From assembly GCA_035533275.1 (NCBI GenBank), contig DATLUD010000008.1, positions 185,451 to 249,450 of the forward strand: 64,000 bases of DNA, in the 5' to 3' direction. The DNA is from SCRA01 sp035533275 (GTDB lineage Bacteria > Vulcanimicrobiota > Vulcanimicrobiia > Vulcanimicrobiales > SCRA01). Below the pieces are notes generated by a model, which worked only from the letters and a program-made list of their open reading frames with translations, was not told where the DNA came from and made no database searches. Positions 36,579 to 46,533 of this stretch are shown in pieces (the first letter of the stretch is position 1; every line of letters starts with the position of its first letter). Made by a program: the position numbers and the translations under genes.

Positions 36579-37631
36579 ATGACCACCGCGAAGTCGATCC
36601 GGCTGACGGCCTATAGCTCCTGCGCCGGGTGAGCGAGCAAAGTCGGCGCCGCCGACCTCGCGCACGTGCTGCGCGGCTTGCCCCCGATCACCGATCCCAA
36701 CGTCCTCGTGGGGACCGCCACGTTCGACGACGCCGGCGTCTACCGCGTCACCGACGATGTGGCCCTCGTGCAGACGGTGGACTTCTTCACGCCCATCGTC
36801 GACGATCCGTTCACCTTCGGGCGCATCGCCGCCGCGAACGCCCTCTCGGACGTCTACGCGATGGGCGGCCGCCCCGTGACGGCGCTGAACATCGCTTGCT
36901 TTCCCGTCGGCGAGCTCCCCGACGAGGTGCTGGGCGAGATCCTGCGGGGCGGCGCGCACGCCTGCGCCGAAGCCGGCGTCAGCATCATCGGCGGCCACAC
37001 GGTCAAGGACGACGAGCCGAAGTTCGGCATGGCGGTGACCGGCTTGGTCGACCCGCGGCGCATCCTGCGCAACGACGCGGCGCTCCCCGGCGACGTCCTC
37101 TTCCTGACCAAGCCGCTGGGCACCGGCATCTACGCCACGGCCCTCAAGCACGATGCGATCGACGAAGCCGCGATGGCCGAGGCCGTCCGCTCGATGTCGG
37201 CGCTCAACGCCCGGGCCTCCGAGGCGGCCCTCGAGGCGGGGGCGCGCGCCTGCACGGACGTCACCGGCTTCGGATTCCTCGGCCACCTGCGCGAGATGGC
37301 CGCCGGGTCGCGCGTCGGTATGGAGATCGTGGCCGGCGCGGTTCCGCTGTTCGAGCGTACGCTCGAGTTGATCGAGGCCGGCGAGATCCCCGGCGGCACG
37401 CGCGACAATGCGAGCGCGCACGCCGCGTTCACGAGCTTCGAGGCGGCGGTCTCGCCGGCGATGCGCCTGGCGCTCTCCGATGCGCAGACCTCCGGCGGCC
37501 TCTTGCTCGCCGTGCCCCCGGAGCGGACCGTCGAGATGGTGGAGGCGCTCGAGCGCCGCGGCGAACTTGCCCGCATCGTCGGCACGGTGACGGAAGGCGA
37601 CGGCGGGATCGCCGTGCTCGCCCACGGGTAG
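36579..37631 (+). CDS. selD: Selenide, water dikinase SelD (selenoprotein, in-frame UGA)
   Basis: Makes selenophosphate from selenide and ATP, the selenium donor for selenocysteine and selenouridine; 350 aa. ATG 36579 gives SIRLTAYSSCAG, then an in-frame TGA (36630-36632) at codon 18, then ASKVGAADLAHVLRG and the complete SelD sequence (DPNVLVG, VQTVDFFTPIVDDPFTFGRIAAANALSDVYAMGG). Codon 18 aligns with catalytic Cys17 of E. coli SelD, and K21 with its essential Lys20. This is therefore a selenocysteine form. Without UGA reading the ORF would lack its active site. Two small hairpins downstream could serve as SECIS. Confidence 0.93.
36642..36674 (+). promoter_or_regulatory. Candidate SECIS hairpins downstream of the selD UGA
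   Basis: After the TGA (36630-36632) there is a perfect 6-bp stem GTCGGC/GCCGAC with loop GCC (36642-36656), loop about 15 nt from the UGA. A second stem GCGCA/TGCGC has loop CGTGC (36660-36674), loop about 32 nt away. Bacterial SECIS elements have a short loop with a G in its first two positions, about 16-37 nt after UGA, so the second fits distance and the first is borderline. I cannot fold it by computation. Confidence 0.45.
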
Positions 37632-37642
37632 GGCGCGGCGCA

Positions 37643-38614
37643 GTGGCCGATCTCCGCAACGAGATCGCGTGGTCGTGGTCGCGCCACAAGACGCTGCGCG
37701 AGTGCCCGCGGAAGTACTACTGGCAGTATTACGGATCGTGGGGAGGGTGGTCCGAGGAAGCCGACTCGAACGCCCGAGCCGCCTACCGCCTGAAGCGGCT
37801 CACCAGCTTTGACCAGCTCGTCGGGAACGCGGTGCACAAGGCGCTTGCGCGCGCGCTGGCCCACCGCCCGAGCGACCCCTGCGAGCTTCCGGCTGCCGCC
37901 ATCGCTCAAGACGCGGAGCGCATCTTCGAGCGGGGCTGCGAGGAGTACCAGCTCGCCGACGACTACTACGGGGTCCCCGGGATCCCCGAGCGGCGGACGG
38001 CGGCAGAGAGCAAGCTTGCGGCGGCCGTCGCGGGAGTGCGTTCCAGCCCGCTGGCGCGCGGGCTCTTCACGCGTCCAAAGGACCGCCTGCGCTGGGTCGA
38101 CTACGATTTTCTCCATTTCGACGAGAAGAAGGTCCTCGTGGGCGACGGGTACGTGCTCTTCGGATCGCCCGACATCGCCGTCGCCGACGCCGAGGGCGGC
38201 ATTCACATCATCGAATGGAAGACCGGCCGCCGCGACGAGAGCCACCACCTCCAGCTGGCCGCCTACGCGCTCTTCCTGCACCTCAAACTGGCGATCGAGC
38301 TGCGCCGGCTCTCCGGACACGTGGTCTACCTGCAGGCTACCGGGGCGGCGCAACGCGAGGACGCGGCCGGCCTCGGCGCACAGGTCCCGGCCATCCTCGA
38401 CATGGTGACGGAGCTGTACGCGGACGTGCGGGCCCGGCTGACGGACGTGGACCGCAATGCCGCCGGAGAACCCGGGCGCTTCCCTCTGACGGAGGACGCG
38501 CGCCTCTGCGGGCGCTGCAACTTCCGCGAGCTCTGCGGCCGCGCTGATGCCGGACGCGACGCCGCCTTCCCGGCCGAGGACGGGGACCCCGACGACGCAG
38601 CCTTCATGCAGTGA
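37643..38614 (+). CDS. RecB/Cas4-like PD-(D/E)XK nuclease with Fe-S cysteines
   Basis: A 323-aa nuclease-like protein. The active site is GSPDIAV....IIEWKTG (D, then E-W-K), followed by the QLAAYALFLHLK helix of RecB-type motif. Four cysteines of the Cas4/AddB kind frame the domain: one in RECPRKYYWQYY near residue 21 and three near the C-terminus (CGRCNFRELC). N-terminal WSWSRHKTLRECPRKYYW is typical of PDDEXK_1 proteins. It likely trims DNA ends in repair. GTG 37643 starts 12 bp after the selD stop, but the link to selenium is probably only co-transcription. No helicase or cas gene is nearby. Confidence 0.82.
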   Translation: MADLRNEIAWSWSRHKTLRECPRKYYWQYYGSWGGWSEEADSNARAAYRLKRLTSFDQLVGNAVHKALARALAHRPSDPCELPAAAIAQDAERIFERGCEEYQLADDYYGVPGIPERRTAAESKLAAAVAGVRSSPLARGLFTRPKDRLRWVDYDFLHFDEKKVLVGDGYVLFGSPDIAVADAEGGIHIIEWKTGRRDESHHLQLAAYALFLHLKLAIELRRLSGHVVYLQATGAAQREDAAGLGAQVPAILDMVTELYADVRARLTDVDRNAAGEPGRFPLTEDARLCGRCNFRELCGRADAGRDAAFPAEDGDPDDAAFMQ

Positions 38615-38752
38615 AATTCGCCTCACCCCGGGGAACTCGCAGGGGGAGTTTTACCGTATTCAGCGTGAACTATCCGGCGTACGACCTCAAGCTTACTTCC
38701 TGTCGGTCATTTGCGTTCGACCACGCTCCCCGCGTGGCTAAGGAGACAGAGT

Positions 38753-40024
38753 ATGGCGAGTCATTCCATTTCCCGGAAGTCGTTCGTGAAGGGTGTCGGC
38801 CTGGGAGCCGCCGCGCTCTCCGGCGGCTTTCCCGCCTTTATCCCCAAGATGGGCGAAGCTGCCGAGGCCCTCAAGATCGGCCAGATCGAGGAGCTCACGG
38901 GCGTCTACTCCGCCGTTGCCCAAGACGAAGTGCGCGGCGCCGCCTTCGCCGTCGAGTGGTGGAACCAGAAGGGCGGCGTGATGGGCCGCAAAGTCGAAGT
39001 CGCGGTCGAAGACAACCAGAACAACCCCGGCGTCAGCGTCGAGAAGGCGCGCAAGCTCATCAACGAGGACAAGGTCGCCGCGCTGATGGGAACGGTCAAC
39101 AGCGCCGCCACCCTCTCGACCAGCAACGCCGCCAACGCGCTCGGAAAGGTCTTCGTCGACGACGGCGGACACGCCGATCAAATCTCCGGCGCCGACTGCC
39201 ACTGGAACACCTTCCAGACCTGCCACACCACCTGGGCGATCACGCACGCGACCGGCTTCTCGATCGCGAAGCTCTTCGGCAAGAAGTGGTACATGATCAC
39301 CCCGGACTACGCCTTCGGCCACGCGCTGGCCACGGGCTACATGGACGTGATCAAGAAGCTCGGCGGCGAGATCATCGAGAACGACCTCACGCCGCTGGGC
39401 ACCACCGACTTCAGCCCCTACCTGACCAAGGTCGAGGCGAAGAAGCCCTCCTGTCTGCTCATCCTGGTGCAGGGCGAGGACTGGGTCAACTGCTTGAAGC
39501 AGGCCGGATCGTTCGGCCTTCTCAAGAAGATCCCCGTCGCCGGCCCGTACGCCGAGCTCGAGTCCGTGTGGGCCGTGCCGCCCGAGGTCCGCGTCGGCTA
39601 CTGGGGCACCGAGTGGTACTATAAGGGCGAGAACGTGCTGGGCAAGAACAACGCGCTCGCCACGAGATTCATCAGCGAGTACCACAAGAAATACAACATT
39701 CCGCCCACGCCGCGCAGCTGCTTCGGCTACACGGCGATGGATCGTCTGCTCTGGGCGATCAACGAAGCGAAGTCGACGGACTCCGTGAAGATCGCCAAGA
39801 CACTGGCGGGCGCCCCGTTCCACGGCCTGTGGGACGGCACCTCGGCCTACCGCACGGTCGACCACTCGCTGCAGTGGCCGATGTGGTTCGGAAAGCTGCG
39901 CCCCAACGGCACGCCCGGCGACAAGTACGACGTCTTCGACATCATCGATCGCCAGGAAGCCGCCGGTACCGCCCTCACCGATGCCGAGGCTGCCAAGATC
40001 TGCAGCCTGAAGTGGCCGTCGTAA
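38753..40024 (+). CDS. ABC transporter substrate-binding protein, branched-chain amino acid/urea type
   Basis: A 423-aa type I periplasmic binding protein (Peripl_BP_6 family). The N-terminus (SRKSFVKGVGLGAAALSGGFPAFIP) resembles a Tat-style signal sequence with one Arg, so secretion route is open. Core motifs: IGQIEELTGVYSAVAQDEVRGAAFAVEWWN, LMGTVNSAATLS, and PDYAFGHALATGYMDVI. ATG 38753 has AGGAGA 6 bases upstream. It has no permease or ATPase gene beside it in the window, so its partners must lie elsewhere or it is an orphan receptor. A long hairpin follows. Confidence 0.9.
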   Translation: MASHSISRKSFVKGVGLGAAALSGGFPAFIPKMGEAAEALKIGQIEELTGVYSAVAQDEVRGAAFAVEWWNQKGGVMGRKVEVAVEDNQNNPGVSVEKARKLINEDKVAALMGTVNSAATLSTSNAANALGKVFVDDGGHADQISGADCHWNTFQTCHTTWAITHATGFSIAKLFGKKWYMITPDYAFGHALATGYMDVIKKLGGEIIENDLTPLGTTDFSPYLTKVEAKKPSCLLILVQGEDWVNCLKQAGSFGLLKKIPVAGPYAELESVWAVPPEVRVGYWGTEWYYKGENVLGKNNALATRFISEYHKKYNIPPTPRSCFGYTAMDRLLWAINEAKSTDSVKIAKTLAGAPFHGLWDGTSAYRTVDHSLQWPMWFGKLRPNGTPGDKYDVFDIIDRQEAAGTALTDAEAAKICSLKWPS

Positions 40025-40060
40025 GAGGCGAGCGCGCAGAGTAACCAATCGCTGCGCTCG

Positions 40061-40096
40061 AAAGCGGCGCGGTCTCGAAAGAGACCGCGCCGCTTT
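40061..40096 (+). terminator. Terminator hairpin with 16-bp stem and GAAA tetraloop
   Basis: AAAGCGGCGCGGTCTC (40061-40076) pairs perfectly with GAGACCGCGCCGCTTT (40081-40096) around GAAA. It is 37 bp after the binding-protein stop. The 3' arm ends TTT but no long U-tract follows. It works as a transcript end and could also act on the opposite strand. Confidence 0.8.
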
Positions 40097-40403
40097 GCAT
40101 GTGTATCCGCCGCGAAATGCGGCGATAAGATCCTTACCGGGTCGGGGAGGTGAAGATCGGATGCGCGGTATCGCTCCAGCTGGAGAGGGCCGCCACGCCC
40201 TGGTGGCTAGGCCGACGCAGCCGGCGGTGCCGGTGCAGATCGCGCCCGAAACGGGGGTTCTCATCGCCCGTGCCATCCCGAGCCGCACACCGGACCCGGC
40301 ACCGCGGCCACGGCTCGGCGTGCTCGGCCGTCACGTGGACACCTACGCCTAACCCCCGACGTCCGTCGTAGCGCCGAGGGAGCCGAACCGCTAGGATCAC
40401 GGC
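40097..40403. other. Gap after the terminator, with one possible small ORF
   Basis: About 300 bp between the terminator and the copper chaperone gene. It holds a possible 63-codon ORF (40161-40352, separate entry). Otherwise I see a TGCGGCGATAAGATCC-like stretch near 40115-40135, and no RNA gene. Confidence 0.4.
40161..40352 (+). CDS. Possible small ORF, 63 aa, unknown
   Basis: ATG at 40161 has GGGGAGG 10 bases upstream, a good ribosome-binding site. The product (MRGIAPAGEGRHALVARPTQ at the start, ending HVDTYA) is Pro/Arg rich, has no signal peptide, and matches no family I know. A 16-bp terminator lies directly upstream, so it would need its own promoter. It could be spurious. Confidence 0.35.
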   Translation: MRGIAPAGEGRHALVARPTQPAVPVQIAPETGVLIARAIPSRTPDPAPRPRLGVLGRHVDTYA

Positions 40404-40832
40404 ATGAAGCGTTCCACGTTGCTGCTCGCATGCACCCTCGCCGCGAGTCTACCGCTTGGCGCGCGTGCGGCGGCGCCGTCCGGCATCCAAGTCTCCGCGG
40501 CGTGGTCGCGCCCGGCCCTCGTCACGGGCGTCGTCTACCTCACGATCACGAACCACGGCCCCGGCCCCGATCGCCTCGTCGAGGCCCGAAGCGACGTCGC
40601 GAGGACGACGCAGATTCACGAGAGCACCTTTGAGAACGGGATGATGATGATGCACCCGGTCGCCGCCGTTCTCATACCGGCGGGTGGAGCGGTGACCTTC
40701 CAGCCGGGAGGCTATCACATCATGCTGATGGGCCTCGACCATGAGCTGAAGGCTGGGCAGACGTTCCGCTGCCGCCTGCGCTTCGAGCACGCCGGCTGGA
40801 TCACCGTCGAGTCACACGTTCGTCAGATGTAG
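40404..40832 (+). CDS. Copper chaperone PCu(A)C
   Basis: Secreted copper-binding protein (142 aa) that delivers Cu(I) to the CuA site of cytochrome c oxidase or to SCO. Signal peptide: MKRSTLLLACTLAASLPLGARA. The ligand pattern H-X10-M-X21-H-X-M is exact: H72, M83, H105 and M107 (HESTFENGMMMM...YHIML). ATG 40404 with TAGGA upstream. It lies just ahead of the convergent SCO genes, so the two groups form one copper-delivery cluster. Confidence 0.92.
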   Translation: MKRSTLLLACTLAASLPLGARAAAPSGIQVSAAWSRPALVTGVVYLTITNHGPGPDRLVEARSDVARTTQIHESTFENGMMMMHPVAAVLIPAGGAVTFQPGGYHIMLMGLDHELKAGQTFRCRLRFEHAGWITVESHVRQM

Positions 40833-40860
40833 AGCGGCTCGCGCGACGTAGTCGCGCGGC

Positions 40861-41484
40861 TCACGAGCTCGTGACCAGGAGGCGCACGTCGTGAGCCAGC
40901 CCGTCGATCTCCTTGGGGTTCCAGGGATACTCTAGACGTATGCGGCCCTGGCGGTCGATCACATACGTGTTCGCGCTGTGCGCCACCGCGTAGTTCGCCG
41001 TCTTCTTCGGGTCGCCGAGGATGTCGACCCACACGCCGTACCGCTGGAAGACGCCCTTCAGATCCGCCTGACTCCCGCTGAGGCCGATGAACTCGTCGCC
41101 GACGGTGCCGAAGAGCTGCAGGTAGCGCTTGATGTCGGAGGGGTGATCCCGCGCCGGGTCGACCGTCACGAAGACGAAGCGGACATCCCGAGCATCGGCG
41201 CCCAATAGTTCGTGCACCCGGCGGAAGTTCGCCAGCGTGGTGGGGCAGACGTCGGGGCAGTGCGTGTATCCGAAGAAGAGCAGCACCACGTCCCCGCGCA
41301 GCGACGAGAGACGGAACGGATGACCGTCCTGATCGGTCAGCGTGAAGTCCGGCGCGGCATAGGGGTGCGGCAGGGCCGGCCCGCGGAAGTCGAGCGGCGG
41401 CGTGCGATGCGCGCCGACGTACCAGAAGACGGCGAGGGCTACGGCCGCGACGAGCGCGCCGATGGAGAGAGATCGTCGTGTCAT
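40861..41484 (-). CDS. SCO1/SenC-type copper chaperone
   Basis: Membrane-anchored thioredoxin-fold protein needed to load copper into cytochrome c oxidase, 207 aa. N-terminal anchor SIGALVAAVALAVFWYVGA. Copper ligands C76 and C80 in THCPDVCP, and the His in VAHSANTYVID. ATG 41484 is preceded by GAGGA; longer frames upstream are excluded. It follows the second SCO-like gene by 7 bp and converges with PCu(A)C. Confidence 0.93.
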   Translation of the reverse strand: MTRRSLSIGALVAAVALAVFWYVGAHRTPPLDFRGPALPHPYAAPDFTLTDQDGHPFRLSSLRGDVVLLFFGYTHCPDVCPTTLANFRRVHELLGADARDVRFVFVTVDPARDHPSDIKRYLQLFGTVGDEFIGLSGSQADLKGVFQRYGVWVDILGDPKKTANYAVAHSANTYVIDRQGRIRLEYPWNPKEIDGLAHDVRLLVTSS

Positions 41485-41491
41485 CTGGTCC

Positions 41492-42169
41492 TCAAAGGCA
41501 GACCGTGCTGCCGGGCTCGCCCGGGAAAACCTGACCGACCATGATGCCGAGGTCGTGCGCGACGTTCGTGGCCGTCGCGAGGGTGACGCCGGCTGCGTAG
41601 ACGACGCGGAGCCTGCCCTCAGGATCGATGAGATAGGCCGCCCGGTCCGCCGCGCCGTCTCGTGCGCCGGGCGCGCCGCGGGTCGACGCCGAGAGCGCCC
41701 GCAGCGCCTGCGGCGCGTTAGCCGTCGCGACGATCGCATGGAGCCCGGGTACGTTGCGATGGAGTCGCGCGAGATCCGGCCTGGTGCCGCCGAGCGGAGC
41801 ATCGATCACGGCGATGCGCCTGCCCCAGGGGCCGGCCAGATCGTGGACGAGACGCAAGGGAGGCGAGGCCTCATCGCAGCGCGGCGGGCATACGGATTCC
41901 GGCATCACGAGCACGGCGTCGCCGCGCAGCGACGAGAGACGGATCGCGCCTCCGTCCTCGTCGATCAACTCGAGATCGGGCGCCTGGGGCGAGCCTGCGA
42001 CCACGCTCCCGCGAAAGGGCAACGCCCGGACGCGGCCGGGGCGCGTGAGCACGCTGAATCCAGCCCAGGCCACTGCGAGAGCGACGAGCAGCGCCGCCGC
42101 GGCGGCGACGCGTCCGCGCGAGACCCGCGCCGGCGGGTGCTCGGCGTGCCCGAGGAGATTCGATCCCAT
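41492..42169 (-). CDS. Degenerate SCO-like membrane protein
   Basis: A 225-aa SCO-like thioredoxin-fold protein with N-terminal anchor (VAAAAALLVALAVAWAGFSVL). It shares with its neighbour the IDEDGGAIRLSSLRGD strand and has CPPRC (CxxxC), but where SCO has the copper-binding His it reads DRAAYLID, so that ligand is lost. It may be a thiol reductase or partner rather than a copper carrier. The ribosome-binding site is weak. First gene of the pair, after secA. Confidence 0.75.
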   Translation of the reverse strand: MGSNLLGHAEHPPARVSRGRVAAAAALLVALAVAWAGFSVLTRPGRVRALPFRGSVVAGSPQAPDLELIDEDGGAIRLSSLRGDAVLVMPESVCPPRCDEASPPLRLVHDLAGPWGRRIAVIDAPLGGTRPDLARLHRNVPGLHAIVATANAPQALRALSASTRGAPGARDGAADRAAYLIDPEGRLRVVYAAGVTLATATNVAHDLGIMVGQVFPGEPGSTVCL

Positions 42170-42235
42170 GGCTTCAGCCTATCGGCAATCGGCGTGGTCG
42201 CGGTGAAGATCTGCCGAAGGACTTGGGAAGCGCGC

Positions 42236-44899
<2,664 letters not shown>

Positions 44900-44992
44900 G
44901 ACCTGCCAGTGTTCGGCGCTCTTTTGGTCATGCCCCGCAAGACCGGGGAGAGGGGGTTTCCGGTTGCAGGATTTTCCTGCTGGCCGGGCGCG

Positions 44993-45538
44993 TCACTCGA
45001 GGTACGGGTCGATCAAGCCCAGGCTTCCGTCACGGCGCCGGTAGACCACGGCGAACTGCTCGGTCTCCGCGTTCACGAAGATGAAGAAATCGTGACCGAG
45101 GTCCTTCATCTCCTGGGCGGCGTCGCCGGGCGCCATCGGCCTCACGCCGAATCGCTTGCGGCGGGTGATCCGTCCCACCGCGGGGGGCGCGCTCTCCTCG
45201 GGTGCCCCGGCGGCGGCCGCCGCCCCCTCCGCGGCCTCGCGCCCCGCCCTGCTACGCTTCAGCAGCCGCTCCTTGTGGCGGGTGATCTGCGCGACGAGCT
45301 TGTCGACCACGGCGTCGACCGATGCGTACATGTCCGGGCTGCGATCGTTCGCCGCGAAAACCTCGCCTGGCACGGCCAAGCTCACGTCGACGATCTGCCA
45401 GCTGCGCTCGATGCTCATCGAGACCGCGGCATCGAGCACGCGATCGAAATAATGCTCGAGGTGACCGATCTTCTGCTCGGCATACGTTCGCATCGCCGGC
45501 GTGACCTTGACGTTCTTGCCCTTGACGACCACCTGCAT
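44993..45538 (-). CDS. hpf: Ribosome hibernation promoting factor, long form
   Basis: Binds and dimerises idle ribosomes, 181 aa. N-terminal S30AE/HPF domain (MQVVVKGKNVKVTPAMRTYAEQKIGHLEHYF), Ala/Glu-rich linker, and C-terminal dimerisation domain (DAAQEMKDLGHDFFIFVNAETEQFAVVYRRRDGSLGLI). The long form makes 100S dimers by itself. It is directly upstream of secA, which is a frequent neighbour in bacteria. Confidence 0.94.
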   Translation of the reverse strand: MQVVVKGKNVKVTPAMRTYAEQKIGHLEHYFDRVLDAAVSMSIERSWQIVDVSLAVPGEVFAANDRSPDMYASVDAVVDKLVAQITRHKERLLKRSRAGREAAEGAAAAAGAPEESAPPAVGRITRRKRFGVRPMAPGDAAQEMKDLGHDFFIFVNAETEQFAVVYRRRDGSLGLIDPYLE

Positions 45539-45588
45539 GCAGCCACCTCGATTCGTCGCTCTGTGGGACCCCGTGCCGCGGGGGCGAA

Positions 45589-46530
45589 GTGTTCTCCGTG
45601 CCTCTACCCAAACCTGGGATGCCGAACGAGCGCCCGCTGTGCATCACCGTCGTCGTGGTCGCCGACGAGAACCCCGAGGCGCTGCGCGCCACGCTCGTAG
45701 CGCTCTTCGCCCTCGAGGACCCCGATCTCGAGTGCGTGGTCGTCGATCTCTCGCGCACCAAGCGCTGCGCCGACGTGGTCGCGGCGGCGGCGCTGCCCGT
45801 CGTCTATCGTCCCTTGCCGGGCTGGCGCGAGGTCTGCGAGGCGCGCAACATGGGGATGCTCCACGGCACCGGCGACGCCTACGCGCTGCTCACCGCCGGG
45901 GCGGAACCGGCTCCGTCGTGGGCCCCCGCCGTGCGCCGTCTCCTCGCCGACCGAGCCGTGGGCGCCGTGGCCTGCCGCGTCCTCGGGCACCGCTCCCGCT
46001 ACGACGACGCCCTGGAGCCGGAGCTGGTGGGCGCCTTCCGCGCATCGGGGGCGCGGGTGGACAACTTCTCGTCACCCGTGAGCACCCGCCGCGTCCTGCA
46101 CGCCAGCGAGGAGGCCTTCGTCGTCAGACGCGACGCCGTGCTGGCCGTGGGACGCTTCGATCCCGCCTACGGCTCGCCGGCGGACTTTCACGTGGCCGAC
46201 TACTGCGCCCGCCTAGCTCAGCGCGATTTCGCCACCGTCTTCGACGCCGCGGCGACGGTGGTCTTCGGGGCGGGTCACGCCCCCGCTCGCGACGCCTCGC
46301 GGCGCGCGGAGTTCGTGCGCGCGCGCAATCACGCGTACTTCCTGGTGAAGAACCTCGGCCCTCGCCCGACCTTTCTGGTCTGGTTCCTCACCGGTGGAGG
46401 CCTCGCGGCCAAAGTCGTCGGCGCCTTCTCGGCGGTGGTGATCGCCGGCCCCGTCTACCGCAACCGCATCGGGCGCATCCTGGTGGGCGGGGCCTCCGGC
46501 GAGGGAGGCACCTGGCCGCAGCGCCGCTAG
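45589..46530 (+). CDS. Glycosyltransferase family 2-like protein
   Basis: A 313-aa GT2-like protein: ITVVVVADENPEALRATL start, VVVDLS, GWREVCEARNMGMLHGTGDAYALLTAGAE in place of the usual DDD/DxD, then FVVRRDAVLAVGRFDPAYGSPADFHVADY. The acidic metal motif looks weak (TAGAEP), so activity is uncertain. GTG 45589 is the first start; ATG 45619 is also possible. Divergent from hpf. Confidence 0.75.
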   Translation: MFSVPLPKPGMPNERPLCITVVVVADENPEALRATLVALFALEDPDLECVVVDLSRTKRCADVVAAAALPVVYRPLPGWREVCEARNMGMLHGTGDAYALLTAGAEPAPSWAPAVRRLLADRAVGAVACRVLGHRSRYDDALEPELVGAFRASGARVDNFSSPVSTRRVLHASEEAFVVRRDAVLAVGRFDPAYGSPADFHVADYCARLAQRDFATVFDAAATVVFGAGHAPARDASRRAEFVRARNHAYFLVKNLGPRPTFLVWFLTGGGLAAKVVGAFSAVVIAGPVYRNRIGRILVGGASGEGGTWPQRR

Positions 46531-46533
46531 CCT

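Noticed and set aside
36629..37642. Plus-strand frame across selD as a separate gene
   Set aside because: Its first two-thirds is an out-of-frame shadow of selD; only the nuclease part from 37643 is real.
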